From the NCBI GenBank assembly GCA_020086605.1, contig JACBWW010000051.1:1865810-1929809 (forward strand): a stretch of DNA of 64,000 nucleotides, written 5' to 3'. Shown here piece by piece: positions 54,166 through 64,000 of the stretch. This DNA is from Lanius collurio. Its lineage: Eukaryota; Chordata; Aves; Passeriformes; Laniidae. The notes under the pieces were generated by a model. It saw nothing but the letters and a program-made list of their open reading frames with translations. It made no database searches and had not been told where the DNA came from. The position numbers were made by a program, and so were the translations under genes. The stretch's first letter is position 1. Each line of letters begins with the position of its first letter.

Positions 54166-54350
54166 ATTTAAGTTTAAACTGCCTGGAAAGGCAGAATTTC
54201 CTCTGGTTCCAGCTCGCCTGAGGGAGGTGGGGCAGCCTCGGAGCCTCCAGGCCCCGCCGGGCCGAGGCCCCGGCCCCTTCCCCTCTCCCTGGTGCCGCGG
54301 CAGGACCCTGGGTCAGTGGGGAGGGAACCATCCCAGAGCCCAGGCAGCTA

Positions 54351-54993
54351 AACCCAGCCATGGGCTGGCACAGCTGAACCCAGCCATGGGCTGGCACAGC
54401 TAAACCCAGCCATGGACTGGCACAGCTAAACCCAGCCATGGACTGGCACAGCTGAACCCAGCCATGGACTGGCACACAGCTGAACCCAGCCATGGGCTGG
54501 CACAGCTAAACCCAGCCATGGACTGGCACAGCTGAACCCAGCCATGGGCTGGCACAGCTAAACCCAGCCATGGACTGGCACACAGCTAAACCCAGCCATG
54601 GGCTGGCACAGCTAAACCCAGCCGTGGGCTGGCACAGCTAAACCCAGCCATGGGCTGCACACAGCTAAACCCAGCTGTGGACTGGCACACAGCTAAACCC
54701 AGCCGTGGACTGGCACACAGCTAAACCCAGCCATGGACTGGCACACAGCTAAACCCAGCCGTGGGCTGGCACACAGCTAAACCCAGCCATGGACTGGCAC
54801 AGCTAAACCCAGCCATGGACTGGCACACAGCTAAACCCAGCCATGGACTGGCACAAAGCTAAACCCAGCCATGGACTGGCACAGCTGAACCCAGCCATGG
54901 ACTGGCACAGCTAAACCCAGCCATGGGCTTGGCACACAGATAAACCCAGCCATGGACTGGCACACAGCTAAACCCAGCCATGGGCTGGCACAC
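54351..54993. repeat. 26/28-bp minisatellite, 24 copies
   Basis: The unit core is AACCCAGCCATGGACTGGCA, joined by CAGCT or CACAGCT. That gives two length classes of 26 and 28 bases. I counted 24 occurrences of the AACCCAGC core. Variants are CATGG/CGTGG/TGTGG and GACTGG/GGCTGG, plus CTAAACCC versus CTGAACCC. The 26-bp form dominates the first half and the 28-bp form the second. Open frames inside it merely repeat a short peptide. Confidence 0.96.
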
Positions 54994-55228
54994 TAAAGCT
55001 AAAATCTCTCCAGAGTGGCTCCTTGGGACCGGCGGGTTCCCCTCCTGTCCACGCAGAGCCAGCGGAGCCTCCTGTCTGCAGCCAGCACACTGCGGGCTGA
55101 ACTGAAGAAATCACCAGGCAGCCAACAGCACAAAGGGAGCGAGGCTTTCTTCACCATAAAGCCTGAACAAGAACATTCTTCACCACAGAGGTTTCACAGT
55201 CAGAGAGTGAGCCATGTGAGATGGAGCT

Positions 55229-55254
55229 GAAATGGCGGCGGAGAAAAGGGGCGG
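55229..55254 (+). promoter_or_regulatory. YY1-like site plus GC box
   Basis: AAATGGCGGC (55230-55239) matches the well-known YY1 core (AANATGGCGGC), and GGGGCGG (55248-55254) matches an Sp-type GC box. A TATA-like TTAAAAA lies at 55277-55283, about 23 bases downstream of the GC box. Together they look like a promoter reading to the right. Activity is inferred. Confidence 0.4.
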
Positions 55255-55826
55255 TGCCGTGTTCCTTGTGCAGAGCTTAAAAATCCTTTTGGCATGTGGT
55301 GGTAAGAAACTGTAATATCTCAAACTGTCTCTTTGATACATTTGGAGTGCATGGGGGGATGGACGACTCACGTGTGGCCCGGGAAGATTGTGAAGAGTGC
55401 CTATGCCAGGCTATGTAGAAGCAGTGAGGGGCTTTTAAGGACTTGTAGCAGGAAAAAAAAGCCTTTGTGTTCAGGCCAAAATAACCCATCCTTAAAAAGA
55501 TTGATAACCCCATGTGATGGCCCAGGTGTGGCAGTGTGAAAAAACTGATATTTTTCCATAGAAGACATGTACTACACCACAGCAGATTGTTCCTGTCTGG
55601 GTGGGTCTGTTGTTGGGGGCAGTTTGAGAAATCACGTGGAGCAAGAAGAAACCCATTTTTCCTTGAGCATAAGAAAGAGACTTTTCAAGAACTGTAACAC
55701 TGACTAAAATCCTGTGTTGTGTTATCTTTTGTGCTACTTAAGAAAAAGGGAAAAATGCTATGAAAAAGGGGGGGGATTGTTTTTTTTAATTTCTTGTTAT
55801 ATCTTTTCACTTTTAATTCTGTTAGT

Positions 55827-55832
55827 AATAAA
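55827..55832 (+). promoter_or_regulatory. AATAAA polyadenylation signal of the composite element
   Basis: GTAATAAAACTCTTTCCTTG is followed by a pyrimidine- and GT-containing tail (CTTGTACTGC, CTGTTTTGCC), the usual context of an LTR R/U5 junction. Confidence 0.5.
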
Positions 55833-55890
55833 ACTCTTTCCTTGTACTGCAACTGTTTAAGTTTGAACCTGTTTTGCCTTGCATCTATCT

Positions 55891-58800
55891 AGTTTTCCTC
55901 AATATTTTCTTATTTTTTCCCCTTATGAAAATAATCAGTTTTTGTGTGCTTGGCGCTTAATTGTGTCAAACTACATCAGTTCTTCTGCTGGGAACCAGCT
56001 GATGCAGAAGAACAGCAGCTCTGTTGTAAATTGTGTAATACTTGGGCAGATTCTTCCAAAACCAAGCAGAACTGACCCCCTCATGGTCTGGAAGGCTCAA
56101 GGCAAATAGCGAGTTGAAGGCAATAATTTTTTCTTCTTCATTTACATCTCTGTGCCTCCAATTATGCAAGTGTCATTAAACAGCCAAGGAGTCTGTCAAT
56201 ATTACTCTCACATGACCAGATCATGCATTAGAATAGAACACTTAGTGATAAGAGCTGAATGCTGGGATGGTACAAGGATAACAGGTAACAGGATTTTAAA
56301 TAGGAGACTTGTATTTGGCCGTAGCAGTAAAATATTTCTGCTTATATTATTGAGTATTGCACCTATAATTGCCTAATTGCAATCATTAATAAACTTGGTC
56401 AGGTCTAAGCTGTAGAATTGGAGACTTCATGAAAAATATCTTATAAATTTGTTTGCTGAAAAGTGATTGTGTTAGGACTGAGTTCTCCAAATTTCTCCAT
56501 TACCTGAAAACATTAATTCAGGTGACAAAACATTTAATTTTAAAGGAAAATGGTGAGGTAAAATGAAACAAATGAGGACAGAAATTGTAGAAAATTAATT
56601 TTAGTATCTATTAGAGTTATGAGTATTTCAGAGCATAAGATCTCCAGTTTTTATCTCCAGCGGTGTTCTGGGTGGAAGATGAGGGGAAAACCAGTCCATG
56701 GCTGTACCAGCCCAGAGCAGCTGTAGCTCCCAGCAGCAGGTGGTTCAGGGCCTTGCTGAGCCTCTTTTATTCAACCTTCCTATCTTTTATAGCTATGAAT
56801 CCGTGTCTTGGGTTTTAGAACTCTGTAAACTTAGAGCATTTTGGGGCAGGGCCATGCCCAGTGTGCAGGCTCCACTGTGCCTTAAAAAGGACTTAATGAT
56901 ACCATAATGATACTGACCTTTCTAATGTTTTCTTTTTACTCCCGTTAGAGAAAGTTTTCTCCAGGTTTCTTTTGTTTGCTTTGTTGTGGGTTTTTCCTGT
57001 TTCAGTGGCCAGGCCATATCGCTATTTTTTCTTTACTTGGACAGTCCATGAATGCTGCCTCGTACTTCACACAGGCTTCCCTCCCCAGCTTGGGCATGCT
57101 GATCACCTTTTGGTTTGTCAGGGCTTTCTGAGAGGCTGAATATGTTCAGTATTAAATGATAACAATTTTCTCCAAACTTTACTGTCCTCTAAGTGGCCCT
57201 CAGTAGTAAGGACTTTGACTTGAAGATGTCCTTTGTGAATAGAATCTCTCTACAGTCAGTCACAGGGGACAGTTCTGCTGTTTGTTAGAGAACAAAGAGT
57301 GAAAAGTAAAGTGGGCAGTTATAAATTATACCACTGAATTAGAGGAAACTCAAGATTCATAGTGGCTGAAATCAAAACATAAACACATGCAGATTACCAT
57401 GACTTCATACAATTGCTTTTGTGTATGAAGTGACACAACAGTTCATATGTGTTTGGAACTAGTATTCATATAAATCCACAGATGTCTCAGGTATATAACT
57501 CAATAAAAATTTCAAAGACAAACATTTCTGCCAAGATTAATATAATCAACTTAAGTAGTAGCACATTTCTTTCTATTAAAAAAAAAAGGAAAAAAAAAGA
57601 AAAGAAAGAAAAGTGGGGAGGGGGAATTTAAATGCAAACAATTCATTTGGACATGATTAAACTACTTTGAATTTTCATGTTGGAGTGATATTTTGTGTTG
57701 GCATACAATTAGGTGCAATCAAAAGTAAAATTGAAATGAATTTAATTAAATGAAGCCTTGTATTATTTAATAATGAAAAGCCCTGCAGATTTGTGAATGA
57801 AAGAAAACTATTTCACTTTATAAGTACCTCTGATGATTGTAGGGTTTATATTTTTTTAGGTTAAGCAGGAGAACAACACAAATTAATTAATTACTCACTT
57901 TATGCTGTTGAGGTGGTAAATATCCAACTTGTTGATTTACTGGCATGTGTCAGTATTGTTCTCTCTCTTGAATTCAAAATTCTTGATTGGCCACAGCAAC
58001 TATTTTCCATAAATTATATCAAGGAGACAATGAAATGTTCTTTTCTTGTCATCTTGTGATACCTGAAAAGTTTTTTTCCTTGATGAATGCTAGGAGAGAA
58101 AGATACTTCAGTCTTTTTCACTGTTTAGCCCTTTTTGGCTCTTCTATCAGAGTGACATCTTCTTAAATGGAAAATTGAAACTCTAAATATGGTAAAAGTG
58201 TAACAAGTTCTTTCAAAGTTTAAAAAAAAAAACAAATTTGTTTTTGGGGGTCTTGTGATTAAAATGTGTATTTTTTAGTGCTTGTTTTCAAGTCAAATTA
58301 TCTGTAATCTTCTAAGACTTTGGAAGAGGATTTCACATAGGGTACTGGAACAGCAGATGAGTGAAGATCTACATTCTAATTAATATTGGGAAATATAGGT
58401 CCAATTGACATGAATTCTGTTTCTCTAACGAGAAATAACCATGTACACAAATAGTTGCCATTGAGGATTTAAAGGGCAGATTCTTTTCTTTTCTTGTTTG
58501 TTTCATTCTAATTTACTGAAATTAGGAACATACTTTCCTTGAAGCTGTTCTTCCAGTTTCTAACAAAGATGGTGGCAATGACTTTCACACATGATGAGGG
58601 ATTGTAGAATCAGCCTGAAAAATGGGTTGGGTTTTCCAGAACAGATAATCATATCCCCTCCAAAAACAATTCTGCTGATCCCCAGACTGAGGGAACTGAA
58701 ATTAACAGAGGCTTTATTTGGGTTTTTTGCTTCATTTTTAAATCCAGACCTATGGAAGAAATTGGAAGAATATTATCACATGCAAAAGAAATGTGTTAAA

Positions 58801-61108
58801 TGTGGAAGATAAGAATCTTGATTCTAATCTCTAAGAATATAACATATCACTCTGGGCCATGTTGGAGAAAATACAGCTGCAAGAATATCTTCCTGAAAGT
58901 TGTTCTCTCAGAACTCAAGAAAATTTTCAGAAAACTTGGGAAGGGTTTATTACATCACTTCATAGGCAGAGGGGGAAAAAACCCCACCATATAACATTTT
59001 TTGTTTTCGTTCCTCTTCTTAAGCATCTATTTTTGTTCATAAAACTGTTTTTAAAACTCTAATGAGAACCATATATCACTTATGGAGAATTCTACCTGAG
59101 ATTGTGGAAATCTTATATCTCTGTGATTGTTTAATTTGTCAAACTGTTTGTGAAAAATTCCGCCTCAGAAATATATCTCATACATCTTCTCTCTGGACAT
59201 ATCAAAGCAATGGAAGGTAATAAGGGATACATTGCATTCATTTTTAGTTTTTTTCCCTGTCTTTAAAGCATATGCTATGACTGGTACATAGGTCAAACAA
59301 TCTTATTTTGGTTTCTTTCTGATTGTTTTCTCAGACTGGGAATATAAATCAGTTTTTGTTAGTTGACATAGATTACTTTTTGTTTATTCCCTTTTCCTCG
59401 GCAGCATGTTTTCTTCCTTTTATACATGCTCAAACCAAAATACTTGGTTTTATTTCTATCTGCTTCCCTTTGAATATTAAACAGATTTATGAAGCATTTT
59501 GATTGGAATAAGTAGAGCATATCTTACAATTCAAGAACATTTTTCTAACACTTAAATGCTTCTTTGCCAAACTCTTGGTTTAGACTCATTAATTTATAAT
59601 TATGACTTGAGTGTTTTTGTTTGATTTGAGGTAATAATCTGGTTCATTTAAATATGAAGAATGATTTGATATTGAAAAATAAAAAATGAGAGAAAGGGAG
59701 GAAGAGGAATTCTTTGGCCAAATATTAGGTAGCATTTTTTTCACTGTCCATGGTCACATGCACTTTGAATTTGAATAGTTTTTAGACAGTGAATTAGACA
59801 GCAAATACATGTCACAAAAAATTGTTTCCTTCATGAAATAGCAGTGTTTAAGACCTGCTTGGGGAGCTTGGAAAGATGGGAAGACAGTAGATGAAGTGTC
59901 ACTTGGGGAAACAAACTTACTGGGCTGGTCTCTGTGCCTAAAGGGGCACAGGTTAGGAAGATGTCCAAGCTCTCTTGGCAATGCTGTTTTAAAAAAGAGA
60001 TCTTTGGGTCAAAATCAGTGAACGGTGAAAAATATAACTGTGATGATTCAAAAAATTGTTATCCCCACTTGCCTCTTCCTATTTGCCTGCAGTTATTTGC
60101 CTTTATTGTACTTTAAGGTAAGAGCATGGCCAGAAGGACCTGATGCACTGGCACTTGTTTAAAACATCTTTGATTTCCAGGGCACTGCAGGTTCTTCAAC
60201 AGCCTTCAAGGCCTATCCAATTTGGATATCTTGGTGCCCCCCTGAATGAATGCTGGTATGATGTTAAGAGGGTTAACGTCTCTCTCAGCCTTACTTAGGT
60301 TACCATAAGATATTAAGGTTCATTATACTTGCTATTTGTTAGTATTTTTGAAGAGTTCTGTAGTGTGGGCCTTTGTAGGAGTGGGAACTATTGGTAAGAT
60401 TGTATTGGTTGCAGTCAATACCTCCTTTCTACTCTCACCCTGAAGTGAGGAAATTGTATTATTGTAACAGGCTCTGACTTCTCTGAGCTTTGTTTTCTAA
60501 TATTGTTTATAGTGTAATATAAAAATTATATATTTTTACTATAGAAAAGCCCTTTTCTACCTCGCTGTAGGTTTAAAATTAGACATAGATTAGGTCTGAG
60601 TCATACATGGATAAACATGACTCTGAAAATCCTCCTACTGCTAAACCTGCATCATGCAAGTGTGACAGGCAGAGGAGAATTTTAAATGAAGTTTATTTAA
60701 CCTGCTGATAGACAGTGCTGATACACACAGTGAAAATGATCATCCATGGTTTGGTATGAATTGTTAATCCTGGAAATTTTTGTTTTAGAAAGGAAAGGCA
60801 CTTTCACTTGCTTCACTATGTTGCATATAAATGAAAAGTAGGCAGCAGATAAATATCTGTTGTCGTTACAAAGAAAGCAGTTGTACCATTTACAAGGAAT
60901 TCTGATAACTTGTGTTTACTTTTTTATTATTGCTTGCACATCTCAAGCAGAGCAAAATTATTCATTGTGGATTATATCGTTTGTTTCCATTAGCACATGA
61001 ATCAAAGGAAGTTCAGCTCAGTGAAACAAAGGGAAATAATGCATGTCAGTATATCTGTCCATGATTAATTTAAACAATAAGTTGTTGAGTGTCCAAAAAT
61101 ACATTTTA
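55891..61108. other. Gene-free AT-rich unique sequence
   Basis: It contains a purine-rich low-complexity tract (57578-57627, A-runs interrupted by G and ending in GGGGAGGGGG) and an AATTAATTAATT run at about 57881-57892. No gene was identified; the frames at 58591-59062 have no recognisable domain. Confidence 0.5.
57578..57627. repeat. Purine-rich low-complexity tract
   Basis: A-runs and AAAGA words followed by GTGGGGAGGGGG. It is almost pure purine over about 50 bases, with a single T at 57614. Confidence 0.85.
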
Positions 61109-61139
61109 ACTCATTACCTCTCATCGAGAGGTAATGAGT
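61109..61139. repeat. Perfect inverted repeat, 14-bp arms and 3-base loop
   Basis: ACTCATTACCTCTC (61109-61122) is followed by ATC and then the exact reverse complement GAGAGGTAATGAGT (61126-61139). The next pair (A61108/A61140) breaks the complementarity. It would form a tight hairpin as RNA or cruciform DNA. No oligo-T run or gene end is beside it. Confidence 0.9.
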
Positions 61140-64000
61140 AATGCTGCTATCTTCAAACAGTGGCAATGGCTCTGAGATTGCTCATAGCACCAAATGAAAA
61201 TGTTGCAGCTGCTTGAAAAGAGGTCAGGGTTTAAGTTCAGTGGGGGAAAGCAGGGAAGAAAATGATACGTGGTAAGGGCACATAAATGATTGATTCCAGT
61301 CATATGAAATCAGATGTCACAGGGATCAGCTACTGCCTGTTGCAGAAAGGCTTCACACATTTCACTGGTAAAACAGAAAGTGTTCAGAGGCATGCACATT
61401 ATCCAGCCTGCACTTTAACTGTGCTGTGGATGAAGAGGAACCAGGGGGCACAGCCAGGCTTACTCATGGAAGGGGTGATTAGCAGAGATGGAAGAGCTGT
61501 GACAATGCATCTGTCCACCTCCTAGAGCAAAGTCACCTCTTGTACAAAATGTCACTGTATTTATCTTGTCCCCTGTGCAAGCCAACACATCCTTGTGCAA
61601 ATCATAATTCTGGAAACCACTCTAAAGACAAATCCAGACCTCTGCAAAGCACTGCAGGCTCACAGCTGCTGCGTCTGGCTCCAGGCTCAGCACATAGCTT
61701 TTTGGGGGTAAATGCATGCACTGTGCTGCCCAGTGTGACCTGCACCTGTGTTTTTTTGGAGAGATCTTCCTGTTACTAAAGGTACCCAGATCCCCTCTTT
61801 GTTCAGAAAGAAGTAACTTCAACAAACTTAACAGTTTTTGAAGAAGCAAACCTATATGTTGTCTTTCTTTCTCCTCTCGTGTTTTACATTCTCCAAAACC
61901 CAATCTTTCTTTTGGAAAAAAAGATATTCAAGCCTCAGATCATATCAAGTTTAAATCCTTGTCTTTCAGCCTTCTGGTTTTTTGGGCCTGGAAAAATCTA
62001 TTGACTTGAGTAAATAAACTTTTAAAAAATAGTCATATGTGATTTCTTCATGACCTGGAAATGAATAGGTGCTGCAACCAGCTATGGCTGAGCAGGAATT
62101 CTCTTATCAAAGCAGGTGAAAGTGTCCTGTGCACATGGACTGGAAAGACCTCTGACCTTGGCACCACTGCAGGAGTGCCAGGAGTCTGAGGGCAGTGGGA
62201 AATGTGTCAAGAGAATTCAAGCCTCCCCCACCCACAGAAAGCTCACATACCTCAGTTAGATCGTTTCCAGTGGTTCTGTTGCCTCTCCTGACAGAGCCCA
62301 GTGTGTGTGCCTGGTAAGGACAGGGCCACAATGGAGGGCTGTTCAGGGCTCCTCAGCCCTTGCTGCAGTGGTTTCTCCTCTCCCCTGCAGTCTTACGTTG
62401 CAATGGAAGCTGGGCAACCCAAACACACCCTGCCTGGCCTCCTGGAGTGGGATCAGGCATTGATAACTCCTCTTCAAAGGCACCAGGAGCTCTTCTGGCG
62501 CGAGCTTCTAGTGAGGGTCACCATCCCCGCTCTTGGCACTGTGCTTCCCTAAACCAGACCCATGAAACAGTGCTTTTCAGAAGAGGCAATGTTCCTGAGG
62601 TTTATCATTTGACATACTCACTTAGCTGAGAGAACAGTCAGGAGGGTAGATAATTTCATATGGATGAGACTGTCTAGAGACTGTACCTCCAGGGAATTGC
62701 TGCAGCCTAAACTGTACCTGCAACCAGCAAACTGAGATGAGGCTCCAAAATCAGCACTGTTTGACTGTTGTCCATTTCTGTAAGTTATTTATGGTTACAT
62801 ACACACACTTACATGTACATATATGCATTCCTGGATTGCATATATTCTATCTATAGCTTTTATAAAATGAAATAATCATACAGTTTTAGATGCTTTTTTC
62901 ATCTGGAGCCATATAACAATATTACAACTATTTCCAGCACTGAACTCAAAAGGGAAGTGGACTTTATTTTAATTTGGTCAGTTGCATTATTTTTTAATAT
63001 TTAGGGTAGTCCAAGGTCAAAATATGTACAATTGGCCCTGGGTGAAACCGAACTGTCAAATTGTTTTTTCAGTGTTCTGCCATGGTCAGTGAATAGGATG
63101 TAGACTTCTAGAAGGCTGTACAGAGAAAGGCTTATTACCTGGCAATGTCTGTCTTGCTGCTCTTTTTATAAAAGAATCCTGGACCTTAGTACTTTGTGCT
63201 CTGCATCTTGTGTGATTGTTTTTTACCAGTGACAAATAGATGTGGCATGTTACTAAATAATCATGATAGAATATTCTATTTAACTGTACTATAGGATGTA
63301 ATTTCAAATTCAGATATTTAAACAGGATCATTTACATCCTTTCACTTACTCCAAAATAAAATTCTATATTAAAATATTTTTTACAAGCTTTGAAATGAAA
63401 AATAAAAATGTTCAACAGTGTACTTTTGCAAATTCTGCGCCCTCCAAGTACCTGCTGGCAAAATTGATGGGAGGGTGAAGCTTTAGGTTTCATTAGCTTT
63501 GAATTCTGCCCTAGAAAAAGAATCTTCTGCCATCCATATTTGTGTAGCCTTTGGCTGTGATCTTATCTCTCTCCATCCAGTGCAGTGATGTTGTCCTTGG
63601 CACTGTGGGGTGTGAGCAAGAAACAATTCCTGCCATTGTAATTGATGCTGGGATTACCCATCATTGCAGTCTCTCATTGTGCAAATGTGTACCACTCTTA
63701 AGAACATTAAGGCTTACAGAGTCAAGTACCCAAATATTTACAGGAAAAATAGGCCAAGACCAAACTAGTCATCAGTCTGGTCCTTTCTGTGCAATATTTT
63801 TGAAGCCTTTAATTCGATGAAAATTTAGTCCCTTTCTTAACCCTGTCCCCTTCCCTTTAGTAGGTAGGTTCAGTCTAAAAAGACAATACTTATTCCCAAA
63901 ACATTAGTTGCCATAAATAAATACTGAAATATTCATTGTGCTTGCACCTGCTCTTTTTTATTAATAGAACTCTAAATATCATCCATAGAAAGTACTAAAT
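61140..64000. other. Gene-free unique sequence to the window end
   Basis: GC-richer patches at about 61380-61500, 61640-61760 and 62110-62560 carry overlapping frames of about 75-93 codons on both strands, with no recognisable domains. The words TACATACACACACTTACATG at about 62797-62816 are CA/TA-rich low complexity. No mobile element could be assigned. Confidence 0.5.

Larger units (their letters stand above)
54176..55890 (+). mobile_element. Composite CpG-rich, probably LTR-derived segment with embedded minisatellite
   Basis: The segment differs sharply from its surroundings. It opens with a GC- and CpG-rich stretch (about 54190-54330), contains a 24-copy minisatellite (about 54351-54993), then a second CpG-rich promoter-like stretch (about 55015-55265), and ends with a polyadenylation signal (AATAAA, 55827-55832) followed by a U5-like tail. 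The order enhancer-like repeat, promoter, about 550 bases of leader and polyadenylation signal fits a large solo LTR or a non-autonomous LTR element. The 9-base word TTTAAGTTT lies at both borders (54167-54175 and 55856-55864); it is longer than usual retroviral target duplications and may be chance. No gag, pol or env frame was seen. The minus-strand frame at 54161-54493 and the plus frame at 55015-55230 have no retroviral domains. Confidence 0.4.

Noticed and set aside
54161..54493. 110-codon minus-strand frame with repeated HGWVQLCQ-type peptide
   Set aside because: It reads through the 26/28-bp minisatellite and the GC-rich flank; the repeat explains the openness.
1..64000. CRISPR array, bacterial operon, rRNA or plasmid features
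   Set aside because: Repeat structure, CR1 elements, CpG scarcity and lack of dense coding frames show a vertebrate nuclear genome. Neither minisatellite has unique spacers between conserved repeats.

Overview
This window looks like gene-poor, AT-rich nuclear DNA from a bird, either intergenic or deep-intronic. The main evidence is three decayed CR1 retroposon copies. The best ends in the avian CR1 3' signature (ATTCTATGATTCTAT) and still encodes the C-terminal end of a CR1 reverse transcriptase. Several retroviral-LTR-like blocks also fit an avian, perhaps songbird, genome; the songbird part is inference. CpG is scarce except at 54.2-55.3 kb. I found no convincing protein-coding gene, rRNA, tRNA or CRISPR array. 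Nearly all open frames of 60-130 codons look like chance frames in AT-rich DNA, and the longest ones (175-232 codons, at the left edge) are by-products of a minisatellite.

Layout. 211-760 is a 20-bp minisatellite of 27.5 units without indels. 761-8.7 kb is AT-rich unique sequence. About 8.98-9.79 kb is an LTR-like block on the minus strand, with GC-richer sequence beside it. 9.8-28.8 kb is unique sequence with several blocks that resemble conserved noncoding elements by texture (13.8-14.5, 15.0-15.25 and 22.4-22.66 kb), and one very short Ig-domain-like exon candidate at 22.72-22.83 kb. 28.87-29.08 kb is a CR1 fragment on the plus strand. 31.5-32.04 kb holds a CR1 fragment on the minus strand followed by a short LTR-like block. 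32-48.5 kb is unique sequence, including an enhancer-like block at 44.28-44.86 kb. 48.54-49.30 kb is the longest CR1 copy. 54.17-55.9 kb is a composite, CpG-rich, promoter-like, probably LTR-derived segment with an embedded 24-copy minisatellite of 26/28-bp units. 55.9-64 kb is unique sequence with a perfect 14-bp-arm hairpin at 61.11 kb.

How it works together. No genes cooperate here. What can be supported is a repeat landscape (CR1, LTRs, two minisatellites) on a background that may carry distal regulatory elements of genes outside the window. I saw no evidence of a new biological system. The items most worth checking are the 54.2-55.9 kb composite, the two minisatellites, the 61.11 kb hairpin and the enhancer-like blocks. 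The regulatory and exon suggestions are inference from sequence alone, because no alignment could be run.
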